Of a stretch of 64,000 nt of DNA, positions 27,822 through 39,487 are shown piece by piece. The notes under the pieces are model-generated. The model did not search any database and was not told the origin of the DNA. It saw nothing but the letters and a program-made list of their open reading frames with translations. How positions within the stretch are numbered: position 1 is the first letter of the stretch; every line of letters starts with the position of its first letter. Source of the DNA: M0108 sp963841065. GTDB taxonomy: Bacteria > Pseudomonadota > Gammaproteobacteria > Chromatiales > Chromatiaceae. Made by a program: the position numbers and the translations under genes. The stretch covers positions 186,001 through 250,000 of the forward strand of contig CAWJBI010000031.1 of NCBI GenBank assembly GCA_963841065.1. The letters run 5' to 3'.

Positions 27822-28982
27822 ATGAAAGCTAAGACCGGTTGGGTCCTGATCACCTTGGTCGCGGCTGGCCTGCTGGCCGCCCTGGCCTCCTACCGCGCGA
27901 TCGGTGCCGAAACGGAGGCTGGCAAGGCTCTACCCAACGCCTCGCCTAACCCATCCTTAGCCGTGAATCTCGTCAGTCCCCAGACGGTTGACTGGCCCCG
28001 GGTGATCGCGGCGAGCGGCGGTCTTTTCGCCTGGCAGGAGGGCGTCATCGCCGCCGGGACCGGTGGTCTGCGGGTGATGGAGGTGGCGGTGGACGTGGGT
28101 GATAAGGTCCAGCTGGGTCAGGTGCTGGCGGTCCTGGATCAGGACACGGTCAAGGCGGATCTGGACCAGCAGGCGGCGCGGGTGGCCCAGGTCCGGGCCG
28201 CCCTGGCGGAGGCGCGGGCCAATGGCGACCGGGCGCGCAGCGTCAAGGACAAGGGTGCCATGTCCGAGCAGCAAATCACCCAATACCTGATCGCCGAGGA
28301 GGCCGCCAAGGCCAATCTGGCGGCGGCGGAGGCGGCCCTGGAAATGGAACGGATCCGCCTGAATCAGACCCAGATCCTGGCGGTGGATGATGGGGTCATC
28401 GCCAGCCGGGGTGCCACCCTGGGGACCGTGGTCCAGGTCGGCACCGAGTTGTTCCGCCTGGTGCGCCAGGGGCGGGTGGAGTGGCGCGCGGAGGTGACCG
28501 CCGAGCAACTCGCCCAGATCAAGCCCGGGCAGGAGGCCCTCATCCGACTGCCCGGCGGGGAGACGGTGACCGGCAAGGTGCGGATGCCGTCCCCGACCCT
28601 GGACCCCATCAGCCGCTATGGCCTGGTTTATGTGGACCTCCCGATCGGCGGCCCGGCGCGCCCGGGCATGTTCGCCCAGGGGCACATCCAGGTGGGGGTG
28701 AGTCAGGCCCTGACCCTTCCCGAGTCCGCCGTGGTCCTGCGCGATGGCTCCAGCTTTGTGTTCGAGATCCAGGCCGAGGACCGGGTTGCCCAGCGCAAGA
28801 TCGAGACCGGACGCCGCGGTGAGGGTCGGGTGGAGATCCTGTCCGGCCTGGATACGGCGGCCCGGATCGTGGCGGCGGGTGGGGCCTTCCTCAACGATGG
28901 CGACCGGGTGCGGGTCGAGTCCCCGCCCGCGACCGCCCCTGATGATAAGGGGCAGATGCCGTCCGCGAGCGCTGGCCAATGA
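27822..28982 (+). CDS. RND efflux periplasmic adaptor (membrane fusion protein)
   Basis: HlyD/AcrA-type adaptor of about 386 residues. MKAKTGWVLITLVAAGLLAALASYRA is the signal/anchor; the biotinyl-lipoyl half-motifs are GGLRVMEVAVDVGDKVQLGQVLAVLD and AVDDGVIASRGATLGTVVQVG, bracketing an alpha-hairpin (about 125-180), followed by beta-barrel and membrane-proximal domains. The ATG at 27822 has GGAGA upstream. It overlaps the pump gene by four bases (ATGA). No outer-membrane channel gene follows. Confidence 0.9.
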   Translation: MKAKTGWVLITLVAAGLLAALASYRAIGAETEAGKALPNASPNPSLAVNLVSPQTVDWPRVIAASGGLFAWQEGVIAAGTGGLRVMEVAVDVGDKVQLGQVLAVLDQDTVKADLDQQAARVAQVRAALAEARANGDRARSVKDKGAMSEQQITQYLIAEEAAKANLAAAEAALEMERIRLNQTQILAVDDGVIASRGATLGTVVQVGTELFRLVRQGRVEWRAEVTAEQLAQIKPGQEALIRLPGGETVTGKVRMPSPTLDPISRYGLVYVDLPIGGPARPGMFAQGHIQVGVSQALTLPESAVVLRDGSSFVFEIQAEDRVAQRKIETGRRGEGRVEILSGLDTAARIVAAGGAFLNDGDRVRVESPPATAPDDKGQMPSASAGQ

Positions 28983-31900
28983 ACGTCTCCTCCTGGTCCA
29001 TCCGCCACCCGGTCCCGGCCATCCTGCTGTTTGGCTTCCTGACCATCATCGGGATGATGAGCTTTCACGCCCTCGGGATTCAGAACTTCCCGGACGTGGA
29101 ACTGCCCACCATTACCGTTACCGCGAGCCTGGAGGGGGCGGACCCGGCGCAATTGGAGACCGAGGTCGCGCGCAAGATCGAGGACAAAATCGCCACTCTG
29201 GGGGGGATCGAGCACATCCGCACCACCCTGAGCGATGGCAGCGCCACCATCCGGGTCGAGTTCCAGATCGAGAAGAATACCGAGGTGGCCCTGAATGAGG
29301 TGCGCAACGCCGTGGATAGCGTGCGCGCCGACCTGCCCCAGGATATGACGGACCCGGTGGTCTCCAAGGTCACCACCTCCGGCTCCCCCATCGTGACCTA
29401 CACGGTGGCCTCGGAGCGCCTGGACGAACAGGCCCTGTCCTGGTTCGTGGACAACGAGATCGCCAAGGCCCTGCTGGCGGTCAAGGGCGTGGGTCAGGTG
29501 GCCCGGGTCGGGGGGGTGGACCGGGAGGTCCATGTCGATCTCGACAGCGGCCGCATGCAGGCCCTCGGGGTGACCGCCGAGGCCATCTCCGGCCAGTTGA
29601 AGCGGGTCCAGCAGGACGCCTCGGGCGGGCGCGGGGATATCGGCGGCGCCGTGCAGTCGGTCCGCAGCCTGGGCGCCGTGGATACGGTGGGGGATATCGC
29701 GGAGCTGATCATCCCGCTGGCGGATGGGCGGCGGGTACGCTTGGGGGATCTGGGTACCGTTAGCGACTCCTATGCGGAACGCGGCTCCAGCGCCCTGCTG
29801 GACGGGACCCCCGTGGTGGCCTTCGAGGTGACCCGTATCCGGGGGGCCAGCGAGGTGGCGGTCGCCCAGGCCGTCCAGGCGGCGGTGGCGCGCCTGGAGA
29901 CCCTGCATCCCCACGTGCGCATCCAGGAGGCCTTCAACCTCGTCGATCCGGTCCTGGACAATTACCAGGGGTCCATGGAACTGCTCTACGAGGGGGCGCT
30001 CCTCGCCATCCTGGTGGTCTTCTGGTTCCTGCGGGACTGGCGCGCGACCCTGATCGCCGCCGTGGCCCTGCCACTCTCCATCATCCCGACCTTCGCGGCC
30101 ATGCTGTGGCTGGGGTTCAGTCTCAACATCCTGACCCTGCTGGCCCTGGCCCTGGTGGTGGGCATCCTGGTGGACGACGCCATCGTCGAGATCGAGAACA
30201 TCGTCCGCCACCTGCGCATGGGCAAGCCGCCCTTCCAGGCGGCCATGGAGGCGGCGGACGAGATCGGGCTGGCGGTCATCGCCACGACCCTGACCCTGGT
30301 GGCGGTCTTCCTGCCGACGGCCTTCATGGGCGGGGTGCCGGGCAAGTTCTTCGTCCAGTTCGGCATCACCGCCGCGGTGTCGGTGGTCGCCTCCCTCATG
30401 GTGGCGCGCCTCCTGACCCCCATGATGGCCGCCTATTTTCTCAAGGCCCACCCGGAGGGCAACCGCGATAGCCTCATCATGACCGGCTATCTGGCGGCGG
30501 CCCGCTGGTGCCTGGATCACCGCAAGACCACGGCCCTGGCCGCCATCCTCTTCTTTGTCGGTTCCATGCAACTGCTTGCCCCTGCTGCCCAAGGGCTTCG
30601 TCCCCGCCGCGGACCGTGGCCTGACCAGCATCAAGCTGGAATTGCCGCCCGGCAGCTCCCTGGATGACACCCGGATCGGCGGCGGAGCGGGCCCGGGTCT
30701 TGTTAATGCCCATGGAGGAGATCCTGGGCATCTTCACCGCCGTGGGCAGCACCGCGGGCCAGGGCCCCCTGGCGATGGGCGGGGCCAAGGATGTGCGTCT
30801 GGCGACCCTGACCCTGCGGCTCGTCCATCGCCATGACCGTGACCGCACCCAAGCCCAGTTGGAACGCGAGATCCGGGAGCGCCTGGGGGCCCTGCCCGGC
30901 GTGCGGGTCGCGGTCGGCGCCGCTCAGTCCGGCGAGAAGCTGCAGATATCCCTCGCGAGCGATGACCCCATTGCCCTCGCCGCCGCCGCCAAGGCCGTGG
31001 AGCGGGACCTGCGCACCCTGCAAGGGGTGGGCAACGTCACCTCCGGTGCCAGCCTGCAGCGACCCGAGATCCAGATCCGGCCGGACTTCGCCCGCGCCGC
31101 GGACCTGGGCGTGACCACCTCGGCCCTGGCGGGGGCAGTGCGGGTGGCGACCTCCGGGGACTTCGGGTCAACCTGCCCAAGCTCAATCTCCCCCAGCGTC
31201 AGATCCCCATCCGGGTGCGCCTGGACCGGGCCATGCGCACGGACCTGGAGGCCATCGCCCAGTTGCGCGTCCCCGCCAAGGTGGGGTCGGTGCCCCTATC
31301 CGCCGTCGCCAGCCTGAGCCTGGGGAGCGGCCCGGCCCAGATCGATCGGGTGGATCGGATGCGCAATGTCAGCATCGACGTCGAATTGGGGGGGCGCCAG
31401 CTCGGCGCCGTGCTGGCGGAGGCCAATGCCCTGCCGGCACTCCAGGATCTGCCGCCCGCGGTGAGCCGGGTCGAGCAGGGGGATGCCCAGCGCATGGCCG
31501 AGCTCTTCGCCTCCTTTGGCACCGCCATGCTCATCGGCGTCCTCTGCATCTATGCGGTGCTGGTCCTGCTCTTTCATGATTTCCTGCAGCCCTTCACCAT
31601 CCTGGCCGCCCTACCCCTGTCCCTGGGCGGGGCCTTCCTGGGCCTGCTGCTGACCGGCAACAGCTTTTCCATGCCCTCTATCATCGGCGTCCTCATGCTG
31701 ATGGGCATCGTCACCAAGAACTCCATCCTGCTGGTGGAATACGCCATCGTCGCCCGCCGGGAGCACGGCATGGAGCGCCGCCCCGCCATCCTGGATGCCT
31801 GCCACAAACGCGCCCGCCCCATCGTCATGACCACCATTGCCATGGGCGCCGGCATGTTACCGGTGGCCCTGGGTCTGGGCGCCGAGCCCAGCTTCCGTGC

Positions 31901-32102
31901 CCCCATGGCCATCGCCGTCATCGGCGGGCTCATCACCTCCACCTTTCTTAGCTTGCTCGTCATCCCAGTGGTCTTCACCTATGTCGATGACCTGCTCAAG
32001 CTGCTGAAGCGGCTGGTGCCGCGGGGGCATGCGGTAGGGCCGGACTCGCAGGAGCGGGGAAATTCTTCTACTTTAGAGCCCAAGGTTGCTTCTGGGCCAT
32101 AA
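28979..32102 (+). CDS. RND efflux pump permease (three frameshifts)
   Basis: Full-length (about 1040 residues) hydrophobe/amphiphile efflux pump when read through the shifts. SIRHPVPAILLFGFLTIIGMMSF is helix 1; the proton-relay helix IV has ALALVVGILVDDAIVEIENIVRH with the two aspartates; the second half has GVLMLMGIVTKNSILLVEYA. Shifts are near 30579 (CTGCTTGCCC, +1), 30682 (ATCGGCGGCGG, +1) and 31167 (TTCGGGTC for TTCCGGGTC, -1). Protein similarity continues directly across each. Exports drugs or lipophilic compounds with the adaptor; the substrate is unknown. Confidence 0.88.
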
Positions 32103-32229
32103 TGTCCAGCTAGTCGCCGCCGGCACCTGGGGACCTGTCCGGGTACCCGTGACAGGCAGGTTACCCGAGCGGTACACACCCCATCAGTCATGTCCCAGGC
32201 AAGAGCCTGCACAGAAAATACGGATTCCC

Positions 32230-33732
32230 ATGAACAACCCGGATCAAGCCCTCGACGAAAACAAGCTCATCGCCCAGCGGCGGGAGAAGCTGCGCGCCCT
32301 GCGCGAGAACGGCATTGCCTTTCCCAATGATTTTCGCCGCAACGTGGTGGCGGGGGAACTGCTGGCGGAGTATGGCGACCGGGAGCCCGAGGAACTGGAG
32401 GCCCTGAGCCTGAGGGTCAAGGTCGCCGGGCGGCTCATGAGCCGGCGGGTCATGGGCAAGGCCAGCTTCGTCCATCTCCAGGATATGTCCGGCCAAATCC
32501 AGTTGTTCGTCCAGCGCGACACCCTGGGCGAGGAGGACTATGGCTGGTTTAAGCGCGATCTGGACCTGGGGGACATCCTCGGCGCCGAGGGCGTCCTCTT
32601 CAAGACCAAGACCGGCGAGTTGTCGATCCGCGTCGAGACCCTGCGCCTCCTCACCAAGGCCCTGAGGCCCCTGCCGGAGAAGTTCCACGGCCTGACTCAC
32701 CAGGAAAGCAAATATCGTCAGCGCTACCTGGACCTCATCATGAACGAGTGCGCCCGCAAGACCTTCCGCGCCCGCACCCGCATCATCCAGTACCTGCGCG
32801 GCTATCTGGACCGCCGCGGCTACCTGGAGGTGGAGACGCCCATGATGCAGGTGATCCCCGGCGGCGCGGCGGCGCGGCCCTTTGTCACCCATCACCACGC
32901 CCTGGACATGCAGTTGTTCCTGCGCATCGCCCCGGAGCTCTATCTCAAGCGGCTGGTGGTGGGCGGCTTCGAAAAGGTCTATGAAATCAATCGTAACTTC
33001 CGCAACGAGGGACTCTCCACCCGCCACAATCCCGAGTTCACCATGGTCGAGTTCTACGAGGCCTACGCGGATTACGAGGATTTGATGGATTTGACCGAGG
33101 ACCTGCTGCGCGGCATGGCCCAGGAGGTGACGGGCTCCACCCAAGTCGCCTACCAGGGGGAGACCTATGACTTTGGCCGGCCCTTCACGCGCGTGACGGT
33201 GCGCGAGGCCATCCTGCGTTATGGCGAGGACATAGCGCCCGAGGATATCGACAGCCTGGAGCCGGCCCGCGCCCTGGCCAAGCGGCTAGGACTCACCTTC
33301 AAACCCAGTTGGGGGTTGGGCAAGGTGCAGATGGAGATCTTCGACAAGGTCGCCGAGCACCAACTCAAGGACCCGACCTTTATCACCCAGTACCCGACCG
33401 AGGTCTCGCCCCTGGCGCGGCGTAACGATCAGGACCCCTTCGTTACCGACCGCTTCGAGTTTTACGTCGGCGGCCGCGAGCTGGCCAATGGCTTCTCCGA
33501 GTTGAATGACGCCGAGGACCAGGCCGAGCGGTTCCGGAAACAGGTGGAGGAAAAGGACGCCGGCGACGAGGAGGCCATGCACTTCGACGCCGACTATGTG
33601 CGTGCCCTGGAACATGGCATGCCCCCCACCGCCGGCGAGGGCATTGGCATCGACCGCCTGGTCATGCTCTTCACGGATTCCGCCTCCATTCGCGACGTCC
33701 TGCTCTTCCCGCACATGCGGCCGGAGGATTGA
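32230..33732 (+). CDS. lysS: lysyl-tRNA synthetase, class II
   Basis: Protein of 500 residues. N-terminal OB-fold anticodon-binding domain (VAGRLMSRRVMGKASFVHLQD), then the class II catalytic core: motif 1 around YLEVETPMMQVIPGGAAARPF, motif 2 NFRNEGLSTRHNPEFT, motif 3 GEGIGIDRLVM. Start at the ATG at 32230 (MNNPDQALDENK). Charges tRNA-Lys with lysine. Confidence 0.96.
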   Translation: MNNPDQALDENKLIAQRREKLRALRENGIAFPNDFRRNVVAGELLAEYGDREPEELEALSLRVKVAGRLMSRRVMGKASFVHLQDMSGQIQLFVQRDTLGEEDYGWFKRDLDLGDILGAEGVLFKTKTGELSIRVETLRLLTKALRPLPEKFHGLTHQESKYRQRYLDLIMNECARKTFRARTRIIQYLRGYLDRRGYLEVETPMMQVIPGGAAARPFVTHHHALDMQLFLRIAPELYLKRLVVGGFEKVYEINRNFRNEGLSTRHNPEFTMVEFYEAYADYEDLMDLTEDLLRGMAQEVTGSTQVAYQGETYDFGRPFTRVTVREAILRYGEDIAPEDIDSLEPARALAKRLGLTFKPSWGLGKVQMEIFDKVAEHQLKDPTFITQYPTEVSPLARRNDQDPFVTDRFEFYVGGRELANGFSELNDAEDQAERFRKQVEEKDAGDEEAMHFDADYVRALEHGMPPTAGEGIGIDRLVMLFTDSASIRDVLLFPHMRPED

Positions 33733-33741
33733 GCCTCTTGC

Positions 33742-35185
33742 TCAGAACCGCACCCGCACCCGGTAAGTGAGCACCGTCTCGCCCTCGGCGGGGATCTTGA
33801 TCTCCCACTCGGCCAGGTTGGCGCTGACCTTCTGGTGCGGATGACTGGATTCCAGAATCTTCCAATCGCCGGGTATGGGTTCCCGGACCTTGACCGTGAC
33901 GGCCTCCGGCTTGGCGTTGCGCAGGTGGAGGCGGTAGGCGGTCTCGAACTGGTACTGCCAGGGTCCCGTGCCGGAAAGCTTGACGAAGTCAGTCTGGGTC
34001 TTGTCCGCGGTCACGTCAAAGGCCTCGCCGAGCTTGAGGCGCAGGGTCTCATTTTTCGGGGTGTGGTCGATGCTATCCTCGCCCACGAACTGGGCCTTGC
34101 CCTGGGAATCCTTCTTATAGATGCGGACCAGGCCCTTGGGCAGGGGTAACCCCAGGTTGGCCTCCTCGCGGTTATCGATTTCCAGGAAGACGCTGGCCTT
34201 GAGCTTGACGCCGATCTCGGTTTGCTGGGCACGATAGTAATAATCGTTGCCCTTGAAGATCAGCTCCTTGCGCGCGGGTATGCCCTGCGCCGCCAGCAGG
34301 GCCACCTGCTTGGACTGGTTGTCGGCGATGGTGGTGGGCCGGGCCAGACTGTAGAGGTGATATTCGAACAGGGCCTCCTCCTCCATCATGGGGGCCGCGG
34401 CCGCCATCATGCGCATGCCCTCCTTTTGCATGGCCGGGCTGGGCAGGTCCCGCACCCGATTGACATCCCCGGCGACGAGCTGGAGCTGGGCATCGCGGTA
34501 AGGGGTGCCGCTGGTGTTGTTGAGCGTGACCCAGCCGGTGAGGTCGAGATGGCTGTCGTCGGCGGCGAGTTCCCCGACGTAATCCGCCTTCCAGGACAGG
34601 CCCGCCGTCAGGTAGGACAACTCCAGTTCCTGGGGGCCGGCCAGGCCGTTGTCCAGCTTCATGACCAGGGTCGGGCGGTCGCGCAGGTTGGGCGGCAGTT
34701 CGCGAAAGACGATGCGGCCGGGCTGCCCGGTCTCGATGCGGTCGCCGATGCGCAGCACGGTCCCCTCGGCGGCGGCGAGCACCGTGGCCTCCTCCTCGGT
34801 CTCCTCGCCGGTGGTGGGGTGGACCTTGATGACCCCGACCGGGCGGCCGACGTACTTCTCCAGCAGCTTGCCCGGGGGTGAGCAGGTCAAAGTCGAAATT
34901 CTGCTCGATGACCTTGAGGTTGGCCCCCTCGGTCAGGCCCCGCAGCAAGGCCGTCTCCGGCTGAATGCGGGCGCTGACATCGCGAAAGGCCAGATCCAGC
35001 CCCCCGACCGGCAGCTCCAGGCGGCGGCGGTCCTTCACCAGGGCCAGGTCCTGGTTGTAGATGGTCACCGCGACCGCGGTCTGGTCATCCAGGGTGCTGC
35101 GTCTTTCTTCGGCGGTAGTTGCCATGGTGGCATGACTCCATAGCAAGGCTGGCAGGAGACAGAGAGGGGTGATGGCGGCGTTCAT
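33742..35185 (-). CDS. DUF4139-domain secreted protein (one frameshift)
   Basis: Protein of about 480 residues with a signal peptide (MNAAITPLCLLPALLWSHATMA). It carries the mucoidy-inhibitor-like DUF4139 domain: VAVTIYNQDLALVKDRRRLEL near the start, ELSYLTAGLSWKADYVGEL in the middle, and a C-terminal AYRLHLRNAKPEAVTVKVREPIPGDW that is the family's immunoglobulin-like end. One extra C near 34880 (ACC-CCC-GGG-C-AAG) splits the gene. Function unknown; likely periplasmic or surface-exposed. Convergent with lysS, 9 bases apart. Confidence 0.8.
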
Positions 35186-35462
35186 GATCTTTCCGGGTCG
35201 GGGCTGGCGAGGGGATGGTCAAAGCCTAGCTCAAGAAGACCCGAGGCGCGAGGGGAGGGGGCCAGACGGGGTAGGCCTGGAACATTAGCCCCGCCGTCTG
35301 AATAGGGTCAGGATAATTACGCACGTACCCGCGGGGTCCCAAGCATGAAGTCGAGCGATCCCGCCGTCCCCCTCACCAGTTAGGTCGGTCAGAGCCAGCA
35401 GGTCGGCATGGCTGCCGTCAGCCGTTGGCGAGCTGCAAAACCATCGGAACCTGGGGAGGGCC

Positions 35463-36242
35463 TCAGTCGGTTTTTTTCATCTCCAGGACGATCATGGGCC
35501 GACGCTTGGGGCCATTTTCGTCGAGGCCGGGCGCGACCACGCGGATGGTGCGCGAACTGCCTCTTAGGGAGGGCAGATTAAGGTCGAGATAGCGGGCGAG
35601 GAGTTGCTTGGCCTGATTGCCCTTGAGCTTGCGGAGCTGGCGTACCTTGCCTAGGGCCTCGTCCGTGGGTTTGGTGCCACCATTGCGACGATAGTGGCGA
35701 ATCACCGCCTCGGTGTAGGAAAGGGTTTCGGCATAGGTAACCATGCTGCCGGTACGATCCACCACGCCCTCACCGGCGTTATAGGCCATGATGACCCGGC
35801 CGTAGTCATTCTTATATTTGCCAAGCAGACGCTTGATGTGGCGGGTGCCCGTGTCCAGGTTTGTCTCGGGATCGAAGAGCTTCTCCCGTTCAGTCACCCC
35901 ATAATCGGCACCGGTACCCGGCATGATCTGCATGAGTCCCAGGGCGCCGGCGCGTGACACGGCCTGGGTATCGTAAGCCGATTCGGCGGCCACCACCGCC
36001 TTGACCAGGGCCAACTCAACGCCGTGACGTTTGGCCGCCGCCTCGACCATGGAGTCGATCTCCGCCCGGGCGGGAACCGGCTTGGGATCGGTGACCGCAG
36101 CCTCCGAGACCTCCGCCAAGGGCGTGGCTGCCGGGTCGGACGCGGAGACAACCGCGGGCGCCTCGATGTTGGCAAGCACCAAGCCCGGCAGCAGCAGGGC
36201 AAGGCATAACCAATGGAGGGGTATTTTCGGTGACATGGACAT
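35463..36242 (-). CDS. lytic transglycosylase, SLT family 1 (MltC/Slt-like), with signal peptide
   Basis: Protein of 259 residues. A signal peptide ends near residue 24 (LLLPGLVLA). The SLT domain has the catalytic E87 in AAESAYDTQAVSRAGALGLMQIMPGT, then NLDTGTRHIKRLLGKY and MAYNAGEGVVDRTG, the muramyl-binding loop. It cleaves peptidoglycan between MurNAc and GlcNAc to leave anhydro-MurNAc. The C-terminal ~90 residues (basic, KLRKLKGNQAKQLLARY) are not part of the core. The Met three codons in is an alternative start. Confidence 0.88.
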   Translation of the reverse strand: MSMSPKIPLHWLCLALLLPGLVLANIEAPAVVSASDPAATPLAEVSEAAVTDPKPVPARAEIDSMVEAAAKRHGVELALVKAVVAAESAYDTQAVSRAGALGLMQIMPGTGADYGVTEREKLFDPETNLDTGTRHIKRLLGKYKNDYGRVIMAYNAGEGVVDRTGSMVTYAETLSYTEAVIRHYRRNGGTKPTDEALGKVRQLRKLKGNQAKQLLARYLDLNLPSLRGSSRTIRVVAPGLDENGPKRRPMIVLEMKKTD

Positions 36243-36643
36243 TCACTCCGGCTGAACTTAACGACATTCTACCTCTACCGGCCCCATTCCTGGCAAGGAG
36301 GCCTCGCCTTCCCACTCCCGATCATGGGCTTTCTTGAAAACAAGCGCCCGTCGGCTTATGACCTCCCCTTGCCGGTCCGCCGCTGACGACAGGGTGCTAG
36401 CGGAGGGCATAGAATGCCATGAAGATTTCCTGATTTTGCCCCGCATGGCATGACTCCGTGTCCAAGAAGACCCTTTCCAGATTTTCTTCCCTAGCCATCC
36501 CCCAGCTTAATGTCCACCTGGATACCACCGCACCCGTGCCTCCGGGATGCCGCTAATCCCGCCCCTGATGCCCTCAGTAGCAATCAGCCGTGAGTTACTC
36601 CTTGCCAAGATCCTATCAAGACCCGCTTAGTCAGGGCTCATCC
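36243..36643. other. 401-base intergenic region, no gene seen
   Basis: Divergent region between the lytic transglycosylase and the M61 peptidase. No open frame with coding character, no tRNA-like fold and no strong terminator was found. It presumably contains both promoters. Confidence 0.5.
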
Positions 36644-38463
36644 ATGCCGAAATTTCCTCTTTTCTATCTCGTTCAGCCGATCTTGCCGGAGGCGCACCGG
36701 TTCGCCGTGGAACTGCGCATCAAGACGACTCCAGCCGAGCCCCTGATGCTGTCCTTGCCGGCCTGGACCCCGGGGAGCTACATGATCAGGGACTTTGCCC
36801 GCAACATCCTCTGCATGGAGGCGGTGGATGAGGAGGGATCGCTAGCCTTGGAGAAGCTCAACAAACAGACCTGGCGTCTGGTCCCGCGCGGGAATCCCGT
36901 CAGCGTGCGGATGGAGGTTTATGCCGGCGATTTGAGTGTACGCTCGGCCCATCTGGACGATAGCCATGGCTATTTCAATGGCGCCAGCCTGTTTTTGCGT
37001 GTCAGCGGCCTGGATAGGGCCCCTTGTCAGGTGGAGATCCGCCGCCCCAGTGGGGATAGCTATGCGCATTGGCGTCTGGCCACCAGTCTCAAAACTCGGG
37101 AGGCCGAGCCCTTTGGCTTTGGCATTTATGAGGCCGACGACTACGAGGACCTCATCGATCACCCCGTCGAGATGGGCCTCTTCAGCCTGATTCCCTTCGA
37201 GGTGCTTGGGATACCACACTGGATCTCCCTGACCGGCCGGCATTGGGCCGACGAGTCCCGGCTCCAGCAGGATCTGCCGCGCATTTGCGCCACCCATGCC
37301 GCCCTCTTTGGGGAACTGCCCATCGACCGCTATCTCTTCCTGACTCAGGTGACGGCTGATGGTTACGGTGGCCTGGAGCATCGCTACTCCACCAGCCTGC
37401 TCTGCGCGCGCGACGACCTGCCGGTGGTGGGCATGGCTAAGCCCACCCCGGGTTACACCCGTTTTCTGGGTCTCTGTAGCCACGAATATTTCCATCTCTG
37501 GCACGTCAAGCGCATTCGCCCCCATGCCTTCGTGGGCGCTGGCCTGGAGCAAGAGGTTCACACGCGCCTGCTCTGGGTCTTCGAGGGCATCACCTCCTAT
37601 TACGATGAACTGGCTCTGGTGCGCAGCGGCTGTATCGAGGAGGCGGGGTATCTCGAACTGCTGGCGGAGGCCATCAGCCGGGTCCTGCGCACCCCAGGGC
37701 GCCTGATGCAAACTCTGGCCGAGTCCAGCTTCGATGCCTGGACGAAGTTTTACCGGCAGGACGAGAACAGCCCCAACGCCATCGTCAGCTATTACGCCAA
37801 GGGTGCCCTGGTGGCCCTGGCGCTGGATCTGATGATCCGCCGCGACACGGCGGGTGCCCGGTCCCTGGATGACGTGATGCGCGCCCTCTGGGAACGCCAT
37901 GGCCGGACTGGGCATCGGCCTGGAGGAACGGGGCCTCGAGGCCCTGGCGTCGGAGGTGACGGGCCTGACACTGGGGCCCTTTTTCCAGATGGCACTGGAC
38001 TCCACCCAGGACCTGGACCTGGCCGGGCCTCTGGCGGAAATGGGCATCGGGATGCGCCTGCGGGCGGCGCGTCATGCCAAGGATCTCGGCGGTCTGGCAG
38101 AGCGGTGACGCCGATACCCCGGTGCCGCCGGCCCTGGGCCTGCGCCTGCGGCCCGATGGCGGCGAGCCCCAGATTGCCCACGTCCTCACCGGCGGACCGG
38201 CCCTGGCGGCCGGGCTCGCGCCCGGGGATACCCTGGTGGCCCTGGATGGCCTGCGCGTTACCCGCGACAACCTGGACAAGCTGCTGCTGGCGGCGGGGGA
38301 GGGCACCGAGGTCGAGATCCATGCCTTCCGCCGCGACGAACTCCAGGTCCGCCGGGCGCTGCTCGCCCCAGCCCCCCGGGATACCTGCGAACTCTGGCTG
38401 CTGGAGGACGCCCCGGAGGAGAGCCGCCGGCGCCGCACCGCCTGGCTAGGGCCGCGCGGCTGA
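36644..38463 (+). CDS. M61-family (glycyl aminopeptidase-like) metallopeptidase with PDZ domain (two frameshifts)
   Basis: Cytoplasmic-looking zinc peptidase of about 605 residues. An N-terminal beta domain (FYLVQPILPEAHRFAVELRIK), then the gluzincin catalytic centre: HEYFH (about residues 280-284) followed by the third ligand in VFEGITSYYDELAL (about 313). A C-terminal PDZ domain (GGEPQIAHVLTGGPALAAGLAPGD) follows. The frame shifts by +1 near 37909 and again near 38090, with conserved protein on both sides. The ATG at 36644 begins the conserved sequence. birA follows after 7 bases. Confidence 0.85.
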
Positions 38464-38470
38464 GGTCGCC

Positions 38471-39487
38471 GTGGAGACCCATCTGCGGCTGGTGCGTCAC
38501 CTGGCGGATGGCCAGTATCACTCGGGCGAGACCTTGGCGAGCACCCTGGGCCTGAGCCGCGCCGCCATCTGGAAGGCGGTGCGCAAGGCCAGCGAGCGTC
38601 TGGGGTTGGCGATCGAGTCGCGCCGGGGCAAAGGCTATCGGCTGACGGCACCCCTGGAATTGCTGGACCCGGAGCGATTGCTGGGCGCCATGAGCCCCGC
38701 GGGGCGGGGCCGGATCAGCCGGCTGGACCTCTTCGATGACATCGATTCCACCAACGCCCATCTCTTGCGCGCGGGTCAGGCCGGCGCCCCCAGCGGCACC
38801 CTCTGCCTGGCCGAGCGTCAAACAGCCGGTCGCGGCCGGCGCGGCCGTGCCTGGGTCTCGCCCTTCGGCGCCAACCTCTATCTATCCCTGCTATGGCGGT
38901 ATCCGGGCGGTCCAGGGGAACTCGGTGGCCTCAGTCTGGCCGCCGGTGCGGCCCTGGCTCGGGTGCTGGAGGACGCCGGCGTGGCCGACATCGGGCTTAA
39001 ATGGCCCAACGACCTGCTCTGGCGACGCCGCAAGCTGGGGGGGCTACTGCTGGAGGTCGCCGCCGAGGCCCAGGGGCCGAGCCTGGTCGTGGTCGGCCTG
39101 GGCCTCAACACCCAACTGCGGGGCGACCAGGTCCAGGGCATCGACCAGCCCTGGGTGGATCTGGACGAAATCCTGGGGCCCCGTGGCTATAGCCGCAACC
39201 AGATGGCCGCTCACCTGGCGGAGGCCCTGACCGCCACCCTGGAGGCCTATGGCCGGGAGGGGCTGGCCCCCTTCCTGCCTCTTTGGGAAAGGTATGACCG
39301 CTATCGGGGCGAAGAGGTCGAGATCCGCCTGGGCGATCGCCTCATCCGGGGTATCCAGTCCGGTATTACGGCCCAGGGTACCCTCAGGCTGGAGGTCGCC
39401 GGCGAGACCCGGATCTTTAATAGTGGCGAGGTGAGCCTGCGTCTGGCCCACCCGGAGACGGCCCCGGCAACCACCTGGACTGGCTAG
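38471..39487 (+). CDS. birA: bifunctional biotin operon repressor / biotin-[acetyl-CoA-carboxylase] ligase
   Basis: Protein of 338 residues. N-terminal winged helix (residues about 5-60, SGETLASTLGLSRAAIWKAVRKA) that binds the bio operator; central ligase with the biotinyl-AMP loop GRGRRGR (120-126) and LKWPNDLLWRRRKLGGLL; C-terminal SH3-like cap (LIRGIQSGITAQGTLRLE). GTG start at 38471. The last four bases overlap the stop of convergent psiE. Confidence 0.93.
   Translation: METHLRLVRHLADGQYHSGETLASTLGLSRAAIWKAVRKASERLGLAIESRRGKGYRLTAPLELLDPERLLGAMSPAGRGRISRLDLFDDIDSTNAHLLRAGQAGAPSGTLCLAERQTAGRGRRGRAWVSPFGANLYLSLLWRYPGGPGELGGLSLAAGAALARVLEDAGVADIGLKWPNDLLWRRRKLGGLLLEVAAEAQGPSLVVVGLGLNTQLRGDQVQGIDQPWVDLDEILGPRGYSRNQMAAHLAEALTATLEAYGREGLAPFLPLWERYDRYRGEEVEIRLGDRLIRGIQSGITAQGTLRLEVAGETRIFNSGEVSLRLAHPETAPATTWTG

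Noticed and set aside
28703..30670. 655-codon open frame on the minus strand across the RND adaptor and pump
   Set aside because: Antisense to conserved RND sequence; His/Asp/Gly/Gln-rich translation with no motif.
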